Shown here in pieces: positions 26,761 to 39,441 of a stretch of 64,000 bases of DNA. The DNA comes from Callipepla californica brunnescens. Lineage: Eukaryota; Chordata; Aves; Galliformes; Odontophoridae. The notes below the pieces were generated by a model. It was given only the letters and a program-made list of their open reading frames with translations. It made no database searches and was not told where the DNA came from. The stretch covers positions 744,001 through 808,000 of the forward strand of contig JALIRH010000039.1 of assembly GCA_023055505.1 (NCBI GenBank), read 5' to 3'. The position numbers were made by a program, and so were the translations under genes. Every line of letters begins with the position of its first letter. Position 1 is the first letter of the stretch.

Positions 26761-26965
26761 GAAAACCTCAATCCACTAACCACAGAACTTCATGCCAATC
26801 CCGACAAAATACACTTTACAACCATATTAAACTAACTGCATGCCTACTCTTCAATACTTCATCAAACCCCATTATTACCAAATACGAGGCCCTACAAACT
26901 GGCCCACTGCCACCCTACTTGTTCATTTCTTATATTGGCCCAACAGCCACCTCACTCTGCCCTTT
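26761..26965 (+). pseudogene. Possible nuclear mitochondrial fragment (cytochrome b-like), low confidence
   Basis: By hand count 26761..26940 has 15 G against 59 C. This is a strong asymmetry unlike the flanks but typical of the C- and A-rich sense strand of bird mitochondrial genes. Read with the vertebrate mitochondrial code from 26768, the frame gives N-P-L early and D-K-M-x-F about 11 residues later. This recalls the N-P-L...D-K-I-P-F segment of cytochrome b. A TAA breaks the frame at 26834, and beyond it similarity is only scattered (an I-K-P motif near 26869). The nuclear frame 26840..27091 (83 codons) is not a recognised protein. Chance resemblance is a real possibility. Confidence 0.25.
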
Positions 26966-28545
26966 CACAGCGATGCTGCCAGGAAGAGGTTGAGCCATGA
27001 GGCAAAGAATCACACTGCTGAGCTGCCTGCTTTCTTCACTGTGGAGCTATTCAGCAACTGCCTGAACCTGCTTACGCTGCATGTTAGTTAATGGCAGTGT
27101 CCAACAGCAATCACTGAAGTCAAGGCTCCTTTGTGCCAGAAAACAGATAGCCACTGCTTCTCTACATGCTGGCTAAACAAAAAATAGGTGATAGGTGAAA
27201 AGGGAGGACAAGGAGCAGAGTGCCTTGCTTGCCCATGCCGAAACAGAGCACCAATAACATGGCACCTACTGAGCACAGTGCTGCCCTACCACAGGAAAGA
27301 TCCTGCAGCAGCAGCTGTGCCCATCAGAGCCTCTAAGGAAGGCTGTCCTTGGGTTCTACTGTAATTCTTCAAAGAAGCCAAGGAGAGTCCCAGCAGATCT
27401 CCACTGCCCTTTACTTTCTTCCTCTGAAGCAGCACTTCACAGTGAGCCTTAGAAGACCCTCTCCCATGCTCTGCACTCCTCTAGTCTGGGCATACACTGC
27501 AGCAACCTCCTGCCAGCACTGCAGGCTGAGACAGGGTCCAGACATCTCACAGCTGCGTGCATCAATAGGATCAACTCGTTGCAGACCACTGGGGTCAGCC
27601 TGGGCTTCGTTCAGACTTGTGCAGGAGTCAGCAAAGTCGACTGAGTCATGCTCAATCTGCTTGCCACAAAGGCATCAACCTTTGAGAAGAAGGCAGCAGT
27701 TGCCACTGCTGCAACACGCTTTTGTGTCACGCTTCTTTCTGACCCCATGACTCACCCCCATGCAGCCAGCTATTTATCTCTGCAATTTCTTTGTTCTAGT
27801 CTCTGTCTCCTGCTTGTGCTGAGAGCAGCACAAGATAGCTGTGTCACTGCGCTTAGCCACTCACTCACCTCCCACTGCTGAAGCACCAGAACCACTCATC
27901 TTCACAGTCAACACAGGGAGAAAGATGAGATCACTCCATATAGTTAGAGAAACAATGAGAAAGTGAAGAGGGGCAAACAGACAGCAATAATCCTACAGAA
28001 CACACTGCTGTTCGATGTTTAATAAGGGAAGCTCACAGGTGCATGCACGGGATGAAGGACAGAAAGCAAGATAAGAAGACTGAAGGATACTGATTCAGCC
28101 ACATCAGTTTCTCTAGAAAATGCACTCCTTGGCCACATGAATATATCACCAGCAAATCTGCATCAGCAGGAGGAAAAGTGCATGGCCAAATCACTCTTAA
28201 GTTCCAAGACTGATAGCTGAGCTGGTCTCTTCCCCTGTTTCACCTTTCAGTTTGGCTCTGGAGTACCACACTAAAGAAATTATGCTCCCAAAAGCTGACA
28301 GAGGACTGTATTAACATCAGTACAATCAGAACATTCTGACAATACAGGGTTGCTCTATGTCAAACTCACCACTTCTTGTGTAGCCCAGGTCCTGATGTGA
28401 TGTCTCCTTATGTGCTGTAAATGTCTTATAGGTTCTTCCCAACAGCCCACGGTGGATCTGTGACTGCTGCAGATGGAACCCAGAGTTCAGGACATAAGTT
28501 TCCTGATTGCCACAGTCCATCAGTCTGTGGGTTACAACCCTGAGC
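26966..28545. other. Non-coding DNA, nothing recognised
   Basis: The frame at 27349..27750 (plus, 133 codons) is unrecognised. No exon, RNA gene or repeat family is seen. A 10-bp palindrome gtgcatgcac lies near 28039. Confidence 0.55.
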
Positions 28546-29223
28546 CTAGGATATCAACAGGGAACTAGGGTTTTTTTGCCTTGACAGAGAGAGATCTATA
28601 TACTGATTCTCAGTGCCACTTGCAAACAGAGGTAAATTCGTGCCATGGGAGTGAGGTGAAACTTCAAAAAGAATCAAGAAAGCTTGTAATAGCAGATGCT
28701 GTAAAAAGCACAGAATGATGTGGTTAAAAAGGGAGAAAATCTGGAGGGTCAAAGACAAGGAGTACCACGCAGGAGCAGAAAAGAAATTAAAGGATAAGGA
28801 CCTACAAATCACATGATAAGCCCTACAAGAGCATTGCTGTGTTTGCACAACTCCCTGAATAAGCTCTTCAAGGGAAACAAGTGTTGTGTATGAATCACTC
28901 ATCCCTACTTTTGAACAAACAAAAGGTGCTTGCTTCTTCACTGTTCTTCGCAGAATTAACTCACTCAGATCGGTGCTGGCTTGGCATTCACCACACAAAT
29001 GCTTTCTATTAACATTGCTCATGACAGCTAATGCTCCTCCAGCACCTAGCTGGAAGCCCTGTTGGGCAGCTGTTCTACCAGGAAAGGAGTAAGTAAAGTC
29101 ATCGTCTGTAATCCACTGCTTGGCATCCACTGTAGTCAGTATTTTTAAACTTTTTTGTGGCTTTTTTCTTTTCTTCTTTCTCTTGACTTGAGCAGCTCCT
29201 GTCCAGATACTTCCAGCATAGCC
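28546..29223 (-). other. Unrecognised minus-strand open frame (226 codons, stop to stop)
   Basis: The frame is open from just after a TGA at 29226..29224 to a stop at 28546. The first in-frame ATG is at 29022; a GTG at 29130 could serve only if this were part of an internal exon. The N-terminal third is unusually protein-like: a Lys/Arg-rich stretch (about 29185..29150), then mixed charged and polar sequence with a C-x-x-C pair (LCGEC). After about 28800 it turns into Phe/Leu/Ser-rich text typical of translated non-coding DNA. No clear acceptor or donor bounds the better half; a weak candidate donor (AAAGTAGGG) lies near 28910. I recognise no family. It could be an exon of an unknown or fast-evolving gene, but a chance frame is more likely. 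Confidence 0.12.
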
Positions 29224-31723
29224 TCAGACCTTGGTAACTCTGGCAAACTGGAACAGGCAGAGTACAGATACCTTATTTGATTAACTACACAGGCAATACT
29301 CTGAAACATCTTCCATATCCAGGTGAACAGGGATGAAAACTGTCTGCACCCACAATGGGTAGGATCTCAGCAGCTCAAGCCTGGAGCCACTTCCACTACA
29401 CAAAGTACTAATTGCTCTTTAGGGAAAAACAAAAGAAAAGAACAACAACAAAAGCCATCTGGGCTGGAAGCACAAGCACCAGCATCGCAAAGCACAACAG
29501 ACAGAGTGAGAAGTTTTAAAAATAAATCTGGGGAAGCACGACAAACTCAAGTTCAAAATAAATAAATTAAAAGCACATAGAAGATCTCAGGCCAGAGAGG
29601 CCAGAAACATTTAGCAAGTACCTACGATGTGTAACTGCCAAAAGGCTAAGAAAAAATAAATCAGGGGCAACTTTAGATCTCTTGAGGAGAGCAGATAGAA
29701 GTGAGCAGGCAATAAATGCCAGAGGAATTCCAAAAGCCTGAAGCTGAGAACAAGATTTCTGTAACATGCTGTATGGGGGCAGGCATCACTGCAAGCAACC
29801 CCTCGTATTACCGACAATTCAGGGCAGGTGCTGAAGCACTGAAATAGCCAAGTGAGCTTGATTCATCAGTGAAACGAGGCAGCAGCCCCTGGAAGTGCTG
29901 ATGGTGAAGTTATGGAGCAGGATTTGCTTTTATTGAACTGTGAGTCACTTTCCCTGGGGTGACTGGGCAGCGTGGTATGTGCAGCCCTGTGTTCAGATGA
30001 CAGTGCCTCTCTCTGTGCCTCACAGATCAATGGTTTGATGGGGCACTTGCTCAGCAGCTCCTGGAACACTCAAGATCACGAAAAATCTGTCTAGTCACAC
30101 TGTCGTGCTGTTCCAGGCATAATTCAAAAGCTCGATTCCCTCCTGAAGCACTCCTGACGCCATTCTCCTTCTCATGAGTAAACAACAAAGAAGTCACTTC
30201 AGTTTCTGTAAACATGTTTTTCCTCATGAGCTAGCTTGTTTGGTGTGCATTACACGCTGTGCTGGCACGGGGCAGGATGTCTTAGAAAAAAGCTTTCCAC
30301 TAACAGTGGAATCTTGCTACTCTGAGGGAATGCTGGGTTGCACAAGAGAGGCATCGAAAATGAATTCTGTCCTTTCCCCCACAGTTTTTCAGATAAGAAC
30401 TGGTTTTATGTTAACTGCGCATTCCCATTTTACAAAGGCCTCAGATATGAGTCAAAATTTCAAGAGCTGCTGCTTCTTTTTATTTTTTCAGAGGAAAAGA
30501 AAATGATAATATTTAGATAAAGTGAAATGAGTACTTACTGGGCTGAAGTAGAGAATGCTAACTTGTTACACAATGAAGTGGCCAAATTCTGTCCTCACTA
30601 ACTGAAACCAGAATAAACACAACGCGTACTGTGAGAGCAAATGGAAAGATTTTACACCTAATGTTTTATCCAGGTGACGGATCAGAAGAAGACTGGTGTA
30701 GAAACTCAAAAACAAGCAATGCAGGAAACTCTCCTGCTTAGTGAATGGGATGATTTCTGCATCCATAAATTGGAACGATGGTCACCTCCACTGACTGACG
30801 GACTCCATTTTCTTTCCCCTTTGATCTCTTTTGGTCCTGATTCTTCTAAGTACTCACTGAACTGGCAGAGGATAGCGTACTTGACAAGCTTTTGACGAAA
30901 GCTTCTTGTTAAACTAATTGTTTCATTTTTGCTTTATCTGTTAAAGCATACTACAAAGTTTCCATTGGGCATTTCTTGCAAGATTACTCTGACAAGAATT
31001 CCCATTCCTCCTAATGTCACATGCAGTACTTCAAATTTGTCTGTTATAATCTGGAAACTAGAATATAGTAAGTACAGCAGCTAGTTTGTGAATCTTCCAG
31101 CTGATACCACTTCCCAAGATAAATGTAGCCTATTACTTCTTACCTGTCATCCCTCTTCCTGAACCACCCACTCTGTACCATCTTCTCATGAAGCCATCAG
31201 GGCTCAAAAGGACATTTCAGAAAACACAAATACAGTAAGCGTTGTGTACTAAGGAGAGTGGGTCACAGAATGAAGCTGAACACAAGGACCACGGATAGAC
31301 GGTGGGATTGGTACTGTTCTATTTCTAGAAAATAATTTCAAAGCCAGCTTTGATAATAATGGCTTCATTTCAGCCTTCATTGGGATTCTTTAGCTCAATA
31401 TCTGGTCTTCTGTGCCAAAAAAACACCATGGTGCCTCCACTCCCCTTTGAAAGCACATCAAAATCTGCGGCTCAATTCAGGACAGCTTAGACAAAACTGA
31501 CACTGAAATTCAGTCCTGTGTTGTTTCATTAACTCCACAATGAACTTACAGGTCTGGCCTCTAGGCAGAGATGGTTCTAATCTGAAACTCTAAAATTAGC
31601 TGAGATGTCACGCATAAGATGTCTTAGTCCAGAGGGACTGTATGGTATATTGGCTTCTTCAGCTAGAGCAGAACCTTTATTTTTGTCTCCAGTATTGCTG
31701 ATATTTTAAACTACAAACAGGCC

Positions 31724-31747
31724 AATGTGTGTTTTCAAACACACATT
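31724..31747. repeat. Perfect 11-bp inverted repeat with 2-nt loop
   Basis: aatgtgtgttt (31724..31734) and aaacacacatt (31737..31747) are exact reverse complements separated by tc. The arms are TG/CA-rich, so chance is easier than for the 23417 hairpin. Confidence 0.9.
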
Positions 31748-33859
31748 TTGCAACCAGACACCTGCATTGACAATTCACCATCTAACAGCAAATAATTTTG
31801 CTTTCCAAGAAGCTCATAAAACTGCATGAATGAAGACTAAGAATGTAACTTCACCGCATTTCCCTTTGAAACTACTGACTCCAGCATCATTTCTCAGTGC
31901 TAAAGGGTCACTTCAGACAAGCTGGAAAGCAGGCAGCACCAAGGGAAGTGTTCTGTCTCTCTGATGTAGCTTCCAGCAGCCTATGCACAAAAGCAGAGCA
32001 GTGTGGCTGAGCTCAACAAGTGAAAAATCCCTCTAGTGGGGTGATGCTGCAATCGTAAACTGAGCACAGTGTGCTCCGGCTGCATCTGTGCAGGCAGAGC
32101 AGACAAGCTGCCTCCCATTCTGCAGCATCCTGACCAAAAGTGCAGCTCTTAGCTTGTGTAACACTGCTGCAGGATCCAGATAATCTTCACAGGACACATT
32201 CCTGTGGAGCAAAACTCCTGTCAGCTTGAACAAGAGCAGGATTAAGTCATTAGCTTACTACTGTGCATGTAGCTTATAACTAAGTGCAAGAGCCTTACAG
32301 CCCAAAGCACTTCATGTAGCTTTGACAGGCACTGTATCTCAGATCAGTTCTTGCTATCACCTTTCCAGCAACCACTATCTTATCTACTATTTACTACTAC
32401 TCTCAAGTCTTCAGTGAAGTTAACTCCAGTCACACTGCAGCATTTACTCTAGAAGCATCTTGCTTCCTGCTGAGCACATTCTTTGGGCCACCCGAGTGCT
32501 TCTAAACCATATGTACACTTCTGTACGCTGTAACGAGCTTCATGGATTATAAAGCATTATAAAGGAGCAAAACAGTCTCTCTTCCTCAACTGCCCCTTGA
32601 AACAGTGAATGAAAAAGCAGCAAAAGAAACATCTGCCTACTGGGCTCATGTCCATGCTGTGCTATGACATCTCACCAAGATTAGCTTGGCACTGCATGAG
32701 AGAAACATCTGTAAAATGATGAAGGAGAAATCCTTGTTTAGAGTGCAATTAGAATGGGCTTTCTTAAACAGACTGTGATGTGAAAATACATACACACCAG
32801 AAAGCTCAGATTTGCCGCTCTGTTGAGTAGACAGGTCTCCTCTGGCTTGGATCACTCAGTGACAGCCCCTGCCCTCTCCCTATACTCCTCTGTTCTCAGC
32901 ATCATCTACTGATGCGTATCATTCTGTTTCAAAACATCATTCTCTTCTTTCCTTTGGCACAGTACGGCTCCTGCCTTGCAGCCCAATTCTGTCGCTTCCT
33001 GACCCACACTCCACCAATATCTCCCCTCAGGTAGGTCACTGAAAAGCAGACTGAGAGACAAAATCTTATGCACTGGACATGAATAACCCACAGCAGAAGT
33101 ACCTGGGCACTGAGATACCCCGTAGAAGAATTACTGGCTCCTCATTTCAGAAAAAGGGCACCTTCCTGCATTGTGTCTGCATGCTGCTGAGTATGCGTGC
33201 ACAAACCTTTGCACATTGCAAGTCTAATAGGTCCAGAGTGTGCCAACTGACTGTATGCTCTGTAGCACTTCTCCAAGTGTGTCTGATGCCCAGGACCTCT
33301 TAAAAAGCCAACAGCATTCTAGAAAGCCTCAGACAGACCTCTCTTCTTTTACCTGAGCAAGATACCCTAAAAAGGAGAAGAAGTGAGAATAAAAGCCTGC
33401 TGTGGCAGTCTGCAAGTACAGGACCCGTACTGCTGCAGGAATGGGACAGCATCATCAATGCTGCCAAAGAGACTACTTCTGAAGCACAAAGGTCAATCAC
33501 TTCACTTCCCTTTTCACCACTCATAATGGGAAACACATCAAAAGCTGATCATTGCTTGATGTTGCATCATTACATCTCAACCCACTTAACGTATACAATA
33601 AGCTATGGCCTCATCACAACACAAGCACAAGCATGGTGAAACAAGTGTGCTCTGCTCTCATCTGTATCACCCAATCAGTACTGCGAGGGGCCTGACAGGT
33701 GCACAGCCACTACTTGACACAAATCACCACATCAATCTAAAAACAGAACAAGCAAGCAAATAACAGCAGAACAGTTCTTGAAGCCAGAGATGCCAGCGCT
33801 GCCAGCCCTTAGCTTTTAATCCATGTGTTTGAGAGGAAACTGAGGCCTCCCTCCCTGCT

Positions 33860-33895
33860 GTAGGATTGCCATACACAGTAGGACTGCCATAGACC
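33860..33895. repeat. Two-copy 18-bp imperfect tandem repeat
   Basis: gtaggattgccatacaca is followed directly by gtaggactgccatagacc, three differences in 18. It is a small local duplication with no larger family visible. Confidence 0.8.
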
Positions 33896-34559
33896 CAGGC
33901 CCTGTACATCCCACCTTGCAGCTGGTTCAGCTGGGGCTCAGCAGCACCAGCCCAAACTGCTCTGCTTTACCAGTAACAGTTACTGAACAGGAGAGGAAAT
34001 GAACAGTCTGACTGCCTGCGCAGCACGATCTACACAGAGAGTTTTGCTCAGGACTACTTTCATTCTGAACAGTTCTAAATGAAAAAGACAAACACGAAAG
34101 TAAGAGAAGATGCTCACCAAACTTCTGTAGAAAGAAACTGCAAGTGAGCTGGAGGATCCCAACTCTCTGAAGCAGCCAGAAAAGTCTGCTGCCTAAAGCA
34201 GGACTCTGAATTAAAATGAACCAGTGGTCCAAATCCGTTTGGCATTCCCTCTGTCCCACTATTTTCCTGCACAGAAAGAACTTTCCTTTTTTATTTTTAA
34301 TTAAATTTTCTGGGTTGTCTTATAATCGTTTTAAGAAAGTAAAAGCAAAGCTAGCAGCAGTAGAAAGCACAGGGCACCTATCACCTAGGGAACAGACAGT
34401 ATCCTTCTAGGAGCCAGCATACTATCAGAGCTGTATTAACTGCCATCAGCTAACAGTTACCTTAAGCAATAAAACAGTTTCGATACTGGAAGAGTCCATT
34501 AGAGAGCAATTACTCAGAATAACAGTGAAGGTAATAATTTTCCATATCATACCTTCAAA

Positions 34560-35010
34560 CTCTCAGACACATGACACTGAAATCTAGTACAGCTCAGCTG
34601 TAAATCAACTGTGCATCGCAGGACCATTAAATGCTTTCGAATCATTCAAAAAGTGTTTTCCCACCACTTGGAACAAATTGAATCAAGATGTATTCACAGC
34701 TGTATGAATATCTGAAGAAATAATAATTTTTTTTTTGTTCTCCCCTTCAAAATCAGTTCCTATTGGTGTATCTAACTTAAGAGATTTTTTTCTTGGCCCA
34801 TTTTAGAGAACATGGCTGAAATGCAGGAAAGAAAAATGGTTGTTGACGCCCCAAGCAGGCATCTTTATTCATGAATGGAAGCTTATTGTGCAATTAAAAT
34901 AAAACTCCAAAAAGATCTTTAAAATAACTTATAATGCTTTTGAGAAAGCTCAGTGATGAATTTACTGCTTGTTTACCAAGAAAATCCAGCTTAGATTTAA
35001 GATGAAAGTA
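34560..35010. promoter_or_regulatory. Candidate conserved non-coding element
   Basis: This AT-rich stretch has few simple repeats and no SINE or CR1 signature. It carries several homeodomain- or POU-like words: attaaatgctttcgaatcat, tcatgaatgg, attgtgcaattaaaat. Its texture resembles deeply conserved vertebrate enhancers, but that is pattern impression only. It contains a T-run at about 34727..34737. Confidence 0.2.
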
Positions 35011-38000
35011 GTAGAGGAACCAGATGTTAGGATAAATATCTGAACGTAACACAGCCCAAAAACAATTTAGTACTCATGTTTTTAATGATTCCCCCATTTC
35101 CCACTCCATTTTGGCTTCCCCGAAGCAAGATGGCCTTTTAAAATTATCTCATTCCACCCTAAAGGTCATGGTGTAAAACTCAAGTGTGTGCCTGCTTCCA
35201 GCAAACTGAGTTTTATCCCGTACCAATGACAAAGTTTCCTTCCCTAACATGTCTTCAAACATTATGCAATCCAGCCAGTAAAATAACACCATGCAGCACA
35301 CTGATTATGAACCATGCCACTAGACCTCCTAGAAGGTGCAAAGCACAACTCGTACCGAAAGAAAACACGTGGCAGTTTCTGTATGATCAGAAAGGGGTAG
35401 CTTTCAGTGAGGTTATCTCACACACAGTCATGAAACTTACTGTCACAGGGTATTGTGAATACCGTGATTGTAAAACTGGTCAAGGTCTATAAAACAGAAC
35501 ATGAGTATCAGGTAAGCAACTTCCTAAGCTACAACTGTTAGTGGCTGGAAGGGCACAGTCAGAAAGTTTGACTAAGACACGGGCCACCTTCCTCTGTTCT
35601 TGAGCACTTGCTCCCGGCTCCAGAAGACAGTATTGGACCTTTATACCAGTAAACATGTCTATACTTCAGAGAGGAAGAAGAGGTCCTCTGTTCAACTCTG
35701 TCTCATATAAGAATAAACTGTATCCAATTCTTCTTCAGCATGCTTTGTTAATGTGCTCCTAAATAGATGATGATTTCACAAGCCTTCTGCCCTTAAGCAG
35801 GTCCCAGTTCTACAAGAGCTGATTTAGCTGCCTGCATAGGACAGCAATATCTAAGTCACATCATGGTGCTCAGCGCTACACTCTTCCTGTCTTCCCTTCC
35901 CAAGTAAAGCCACACCTCTCACCTCACACTAAATAGCTCAGCATTACCTTCTGTGCCCAACAAGTAAAGCTACGGTCAGCTCTTGTGCCTTGTTACACAA
36001 AAGCAAGGAAGAAACTCCCTTACAAGTATCTTTAAAAATTCTGATTATTAAAAGTGATTGCACACATCAGTCATGCTTACTGACAGGCACACCCTTGAAC
36101 GTACCTTTCAAATCCACAGGAAATGCTGCGGCACAACAGCAGTAAATGACTGTTCTGGTTGTAAAGCCAGACTGCTGGTGTCTTAAAACTTCACCTCGCT
36201 TTGCACTGCGACACTCAGAAGGCATATGGTCATTCACCAGCTCTCACGTCAAGGAAGCAGTAAGGCTGAACCACACTAACACAATCTCAAGTATTCACTT
36301 AGTAAAGTACCACTAGTAAGTAGGCGCTGTGGAAGACTAATAAAAGGATTTGCTCTGCATCAACTTCAGCTCCATCCATGATCTAAACATCGACTCTCCA
36401 GAAGTCTGAAAGCATCTGAATGATTTTAAGACTTGCCCTTTATTACAGCAAGAAAAAAAAAATCATTCCGAAACAAGACTCTGGAGGTCTCTTCAAGAAT
36501 GTATTCCCAAGATCCACATTCAGAAGAGCGAAGAAACAGGACTTCCATAGAAATGTCTTTATGGTCTTCTTTTAAACAGCAAACGAAACCCCTTCGTAGC
36601 TAGATGCATCTTAAATGTATATTTGTGGCCTCTTCATCATGGAATGACGTAATGCAAAAAGAAAACACCAAGTTGAGATTTTATCCTGGAAAATAATCCT
36701 GCCATGAATTGAAAAACAATTGTTTGCAGTCGATGGGGTCTGCTTTCAACTTGCACAGTGTCACAGTACGATCAGTCACTGGACAATCATGGGCACTGGT
36801 TAAGCAGGCCCTGAAAGATGTACCAGCTAAGACTCAGTCTTCACCTCCTGCACATCACATCACGCGTTAGCAAGGACAGGTGCAATTCTATTTTGATAAA
36901 GAGTCCTCGGACCCAAGTTCTCCATGGACTTCCAAACATCCATTTTACTCCTCAAAAGCAGAGCAGATGCAAGGTTTATTTTTGCCCAGTACAGGAGCAG
37001 ACCAGTGCCCATGCCTGAGGTTGTGCATGTACAAATTCTCTTGTGGTACACATCTTGAGCTCAGCAAGTTATATCAGTTAAGAATGTACCTTTCCCTCAA
37101 AGGATGCACTCTTTTCCTTCAGTTCTCTGACATTCTGCATTTTTCCATGGGGTTCTGAATGTGTTGCACATATCCAAAATGACTCTCACTGTTGGATCTT
37201 TTACTCCATGCCCAGAAACACCAGCAGCCACGCGAGTGGGGAGAAGAATTCTCTCTGTAAATGATTCTCTTTCACCTGCTGAAGATTTTTCTCAGCATGG
37301 TTGGGCACACCAGACATTACAAACTACCTTTACATTCTCACATTCTGTACTTTCATAAAAGGAGAACAACAGAGATAACATTTCTCACATTACTATTACA
37401 TCTACATATAACAGGGTGATAACTCAGAACAAAACGGCACCCATGTGGTACCAAGCATGTCATTATCATCTAACTGAAGATCTACACATGCTCTCTATTT
37501 CCTTCTTACGTATTTCTTAAAATTACCTTATATCTACCTCATGTTTCTCTCGGTGACGAGGTACTCTATTTTTCACATCAGTATATAGACTGAAGGTAAC
37601 AGTTTTAGCACATGCAGTTGATCTGACTGAACTTATTTTTCCCATGAACTAAACAAAACAAATCCACTTCTCATCACTCATATTTTAATTCAGGTTCTTA
37701 TACTTGGATTTAATTATAAATTTGAAATGACATCCTAGTATTTCTTTATCTTTTTCCCTGATACTTTTCTGAATCTACATTTTCAAAAGGCACTTAGCGC
37801 ACAGATTAGAGTGATACTTCTGATACTCTGCATTTGAGCCATCAGATTGCTTTGATTATTCCTAACATCTGGGATCAGCATGTGCCCTTTCAAGGAACGA
37901 AAAAGTTTCTACAGTCAAATATTCAGTTCCGAGTAAGACCTCTGCAACTCGCTCTATTGATACTTCGTACTTTGAGAAAGTCAAAGTGCACTGAAAGCAC

Positions 38001-39441
38001 TCCAAAAGCACATTTCTTCCTGGCTTTTCTCTAATTCCAAACACTGAACACTTGAGCAGCCAGCCAACAAAGCCTTCTAGCATCAGCTCCTAAATTCTAG
38101 CAAAAAGGCATGTTAGGTGCCTAAGCATTTTTCTTACAGCTGGCCTTCAGGAACTGCATGAGCAATGCTGCAAGAGGTCCTGACACATTCCTTTCAAGGC
38201 ATACCATTTGCCAGGGTTGTGGACACACGTTTCTATGCGGAATAGTGGGACTTGGGAGGGGGCAGGGGGAGGAACAGATAGAGCATGAAGACTGATGATC
38301 AGTTTTTTCTGTTAATTACATTTACCAAGATCAGTTCCCTGGTCACCCAATTTTATGTTTTCTTTAGTTCAGATGCACAGGACTTCAATGGTCTTTGCTG
38401 CTGCTTCTACCAGAAGGGGTCTTGGGAGACTGTTCTGAATGGATGGGCACCTTCTACAGTAGTGTCCAGAGGGCTCTTTCTGGATGGAAGGATAACCTGA
38501 AATAGTCTTCCCATTTGGGCTTGGTTCAGTTTCTATCATTTCTTTTACACTATTTGCCCTGCTTCTCTCCAATACACTGTGCATGAGGACACTCACTAAG
38601 GAGGCACAGTGTAGGTCCAGCCAACCTTCTCTGCTTTCATCATTTCTTCTGTCTCCAAGTGCCAAGAATTATCATCAGCTAAGGAACAGACAGCTGACCA
38701 GCAGTAAGTCCATGATTTTTTGATGGGCTTTTGCAGCTTCACATCCCACTCCCATGAAGTGGGGAATAAAAAACAAACCAGAGTTAAACAGCATAACTTC
38801 AAAGTACAAGCATAAAAATCACTTAAATCTTTTTGATTGCTGAGGAGAAAGCAAAACCAACAAAATCTCATTGCAGTTAAGTAATGGAGCTTTTCCTGGT
38901 TGAAGTATTCAGCTGCATCTGACATTCTCTGCAGCATAATCAAACTACAACTCCAGACATTTAACATTTCTGAGGCATGCCATCTAAGAAAACCTACTTC
39001 CTTTATTTAACATATGAGGCTGTGTGTTCGGCTCCCAGATTTGAGGATATTTAATAGTTATCTGATTCTCACAGCTTCTCCTGTTGCAGTCTGCACTGCA
39101 AAACTGGCCTTTGACTAAGTGCATAGATTAAGCTGTTACGCCATTCATGTTTTCCAGTTACAGGGGGGAAGAATCTTAAAATCCATTTGAGATCACTGTA
39201 AAGCGGCTGATATCATTCAAGAGACCACAAGAATGTGGCTGAAATGCTAAGTTTTCAATGTTCTCTAAAGAAAAGAGAAAACAGGAAGATCCTTATGAAA
39301 ATACTAAGTAGAAGATATTATCTTGCCTGACAGACTTACACTGCGTCACCACTGCAACGAAGAAACTGAAAATATACCCTTTAGCAAAGAGTAAAGTTGA
39401 AATCAATCTTAGCTGACTCGTCTGCAAACAGAATGTGATCC
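35011..39441. other. Non-coding DNA, nothing recognised
   Basis: The frame at 35184..35492 (102 codons) stops just before a gtatcaggtaagc donor-like site near 35512. The stop intervenes, so it is not an exon as it stands. No repeat family or RNA gene is recognised. Confidence 0.55.

Larger units (their letters stand above)
29227..34559. other. Non-coding DNA with two tiny symmetric elements
   Basis: No exon, RNA gene or repeat family is recognised. It contains an 11-bp inverted repeat (31724..31747) and an 18-bp imperfect tandem duplication (33860..33895), listed separately. Frames are all 110 codons or shorter. Confidence 0.55.

Noticed and set aside
26738..27100. Processed pseudogene on the minus strand ending in the poly-T/poly-A tract
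   Set aside because: There is no polyadenylation signal near the tail and no gene-like frame; the composition instead suggests mitochondrial origin.
27865..27920. Minus-strand ATG followed by 10 small-residue codons and a GTGAGTGAG donor
   Set aside because: No CpG-rich promoter and no downstream exon that can be joined; likely coincidence.
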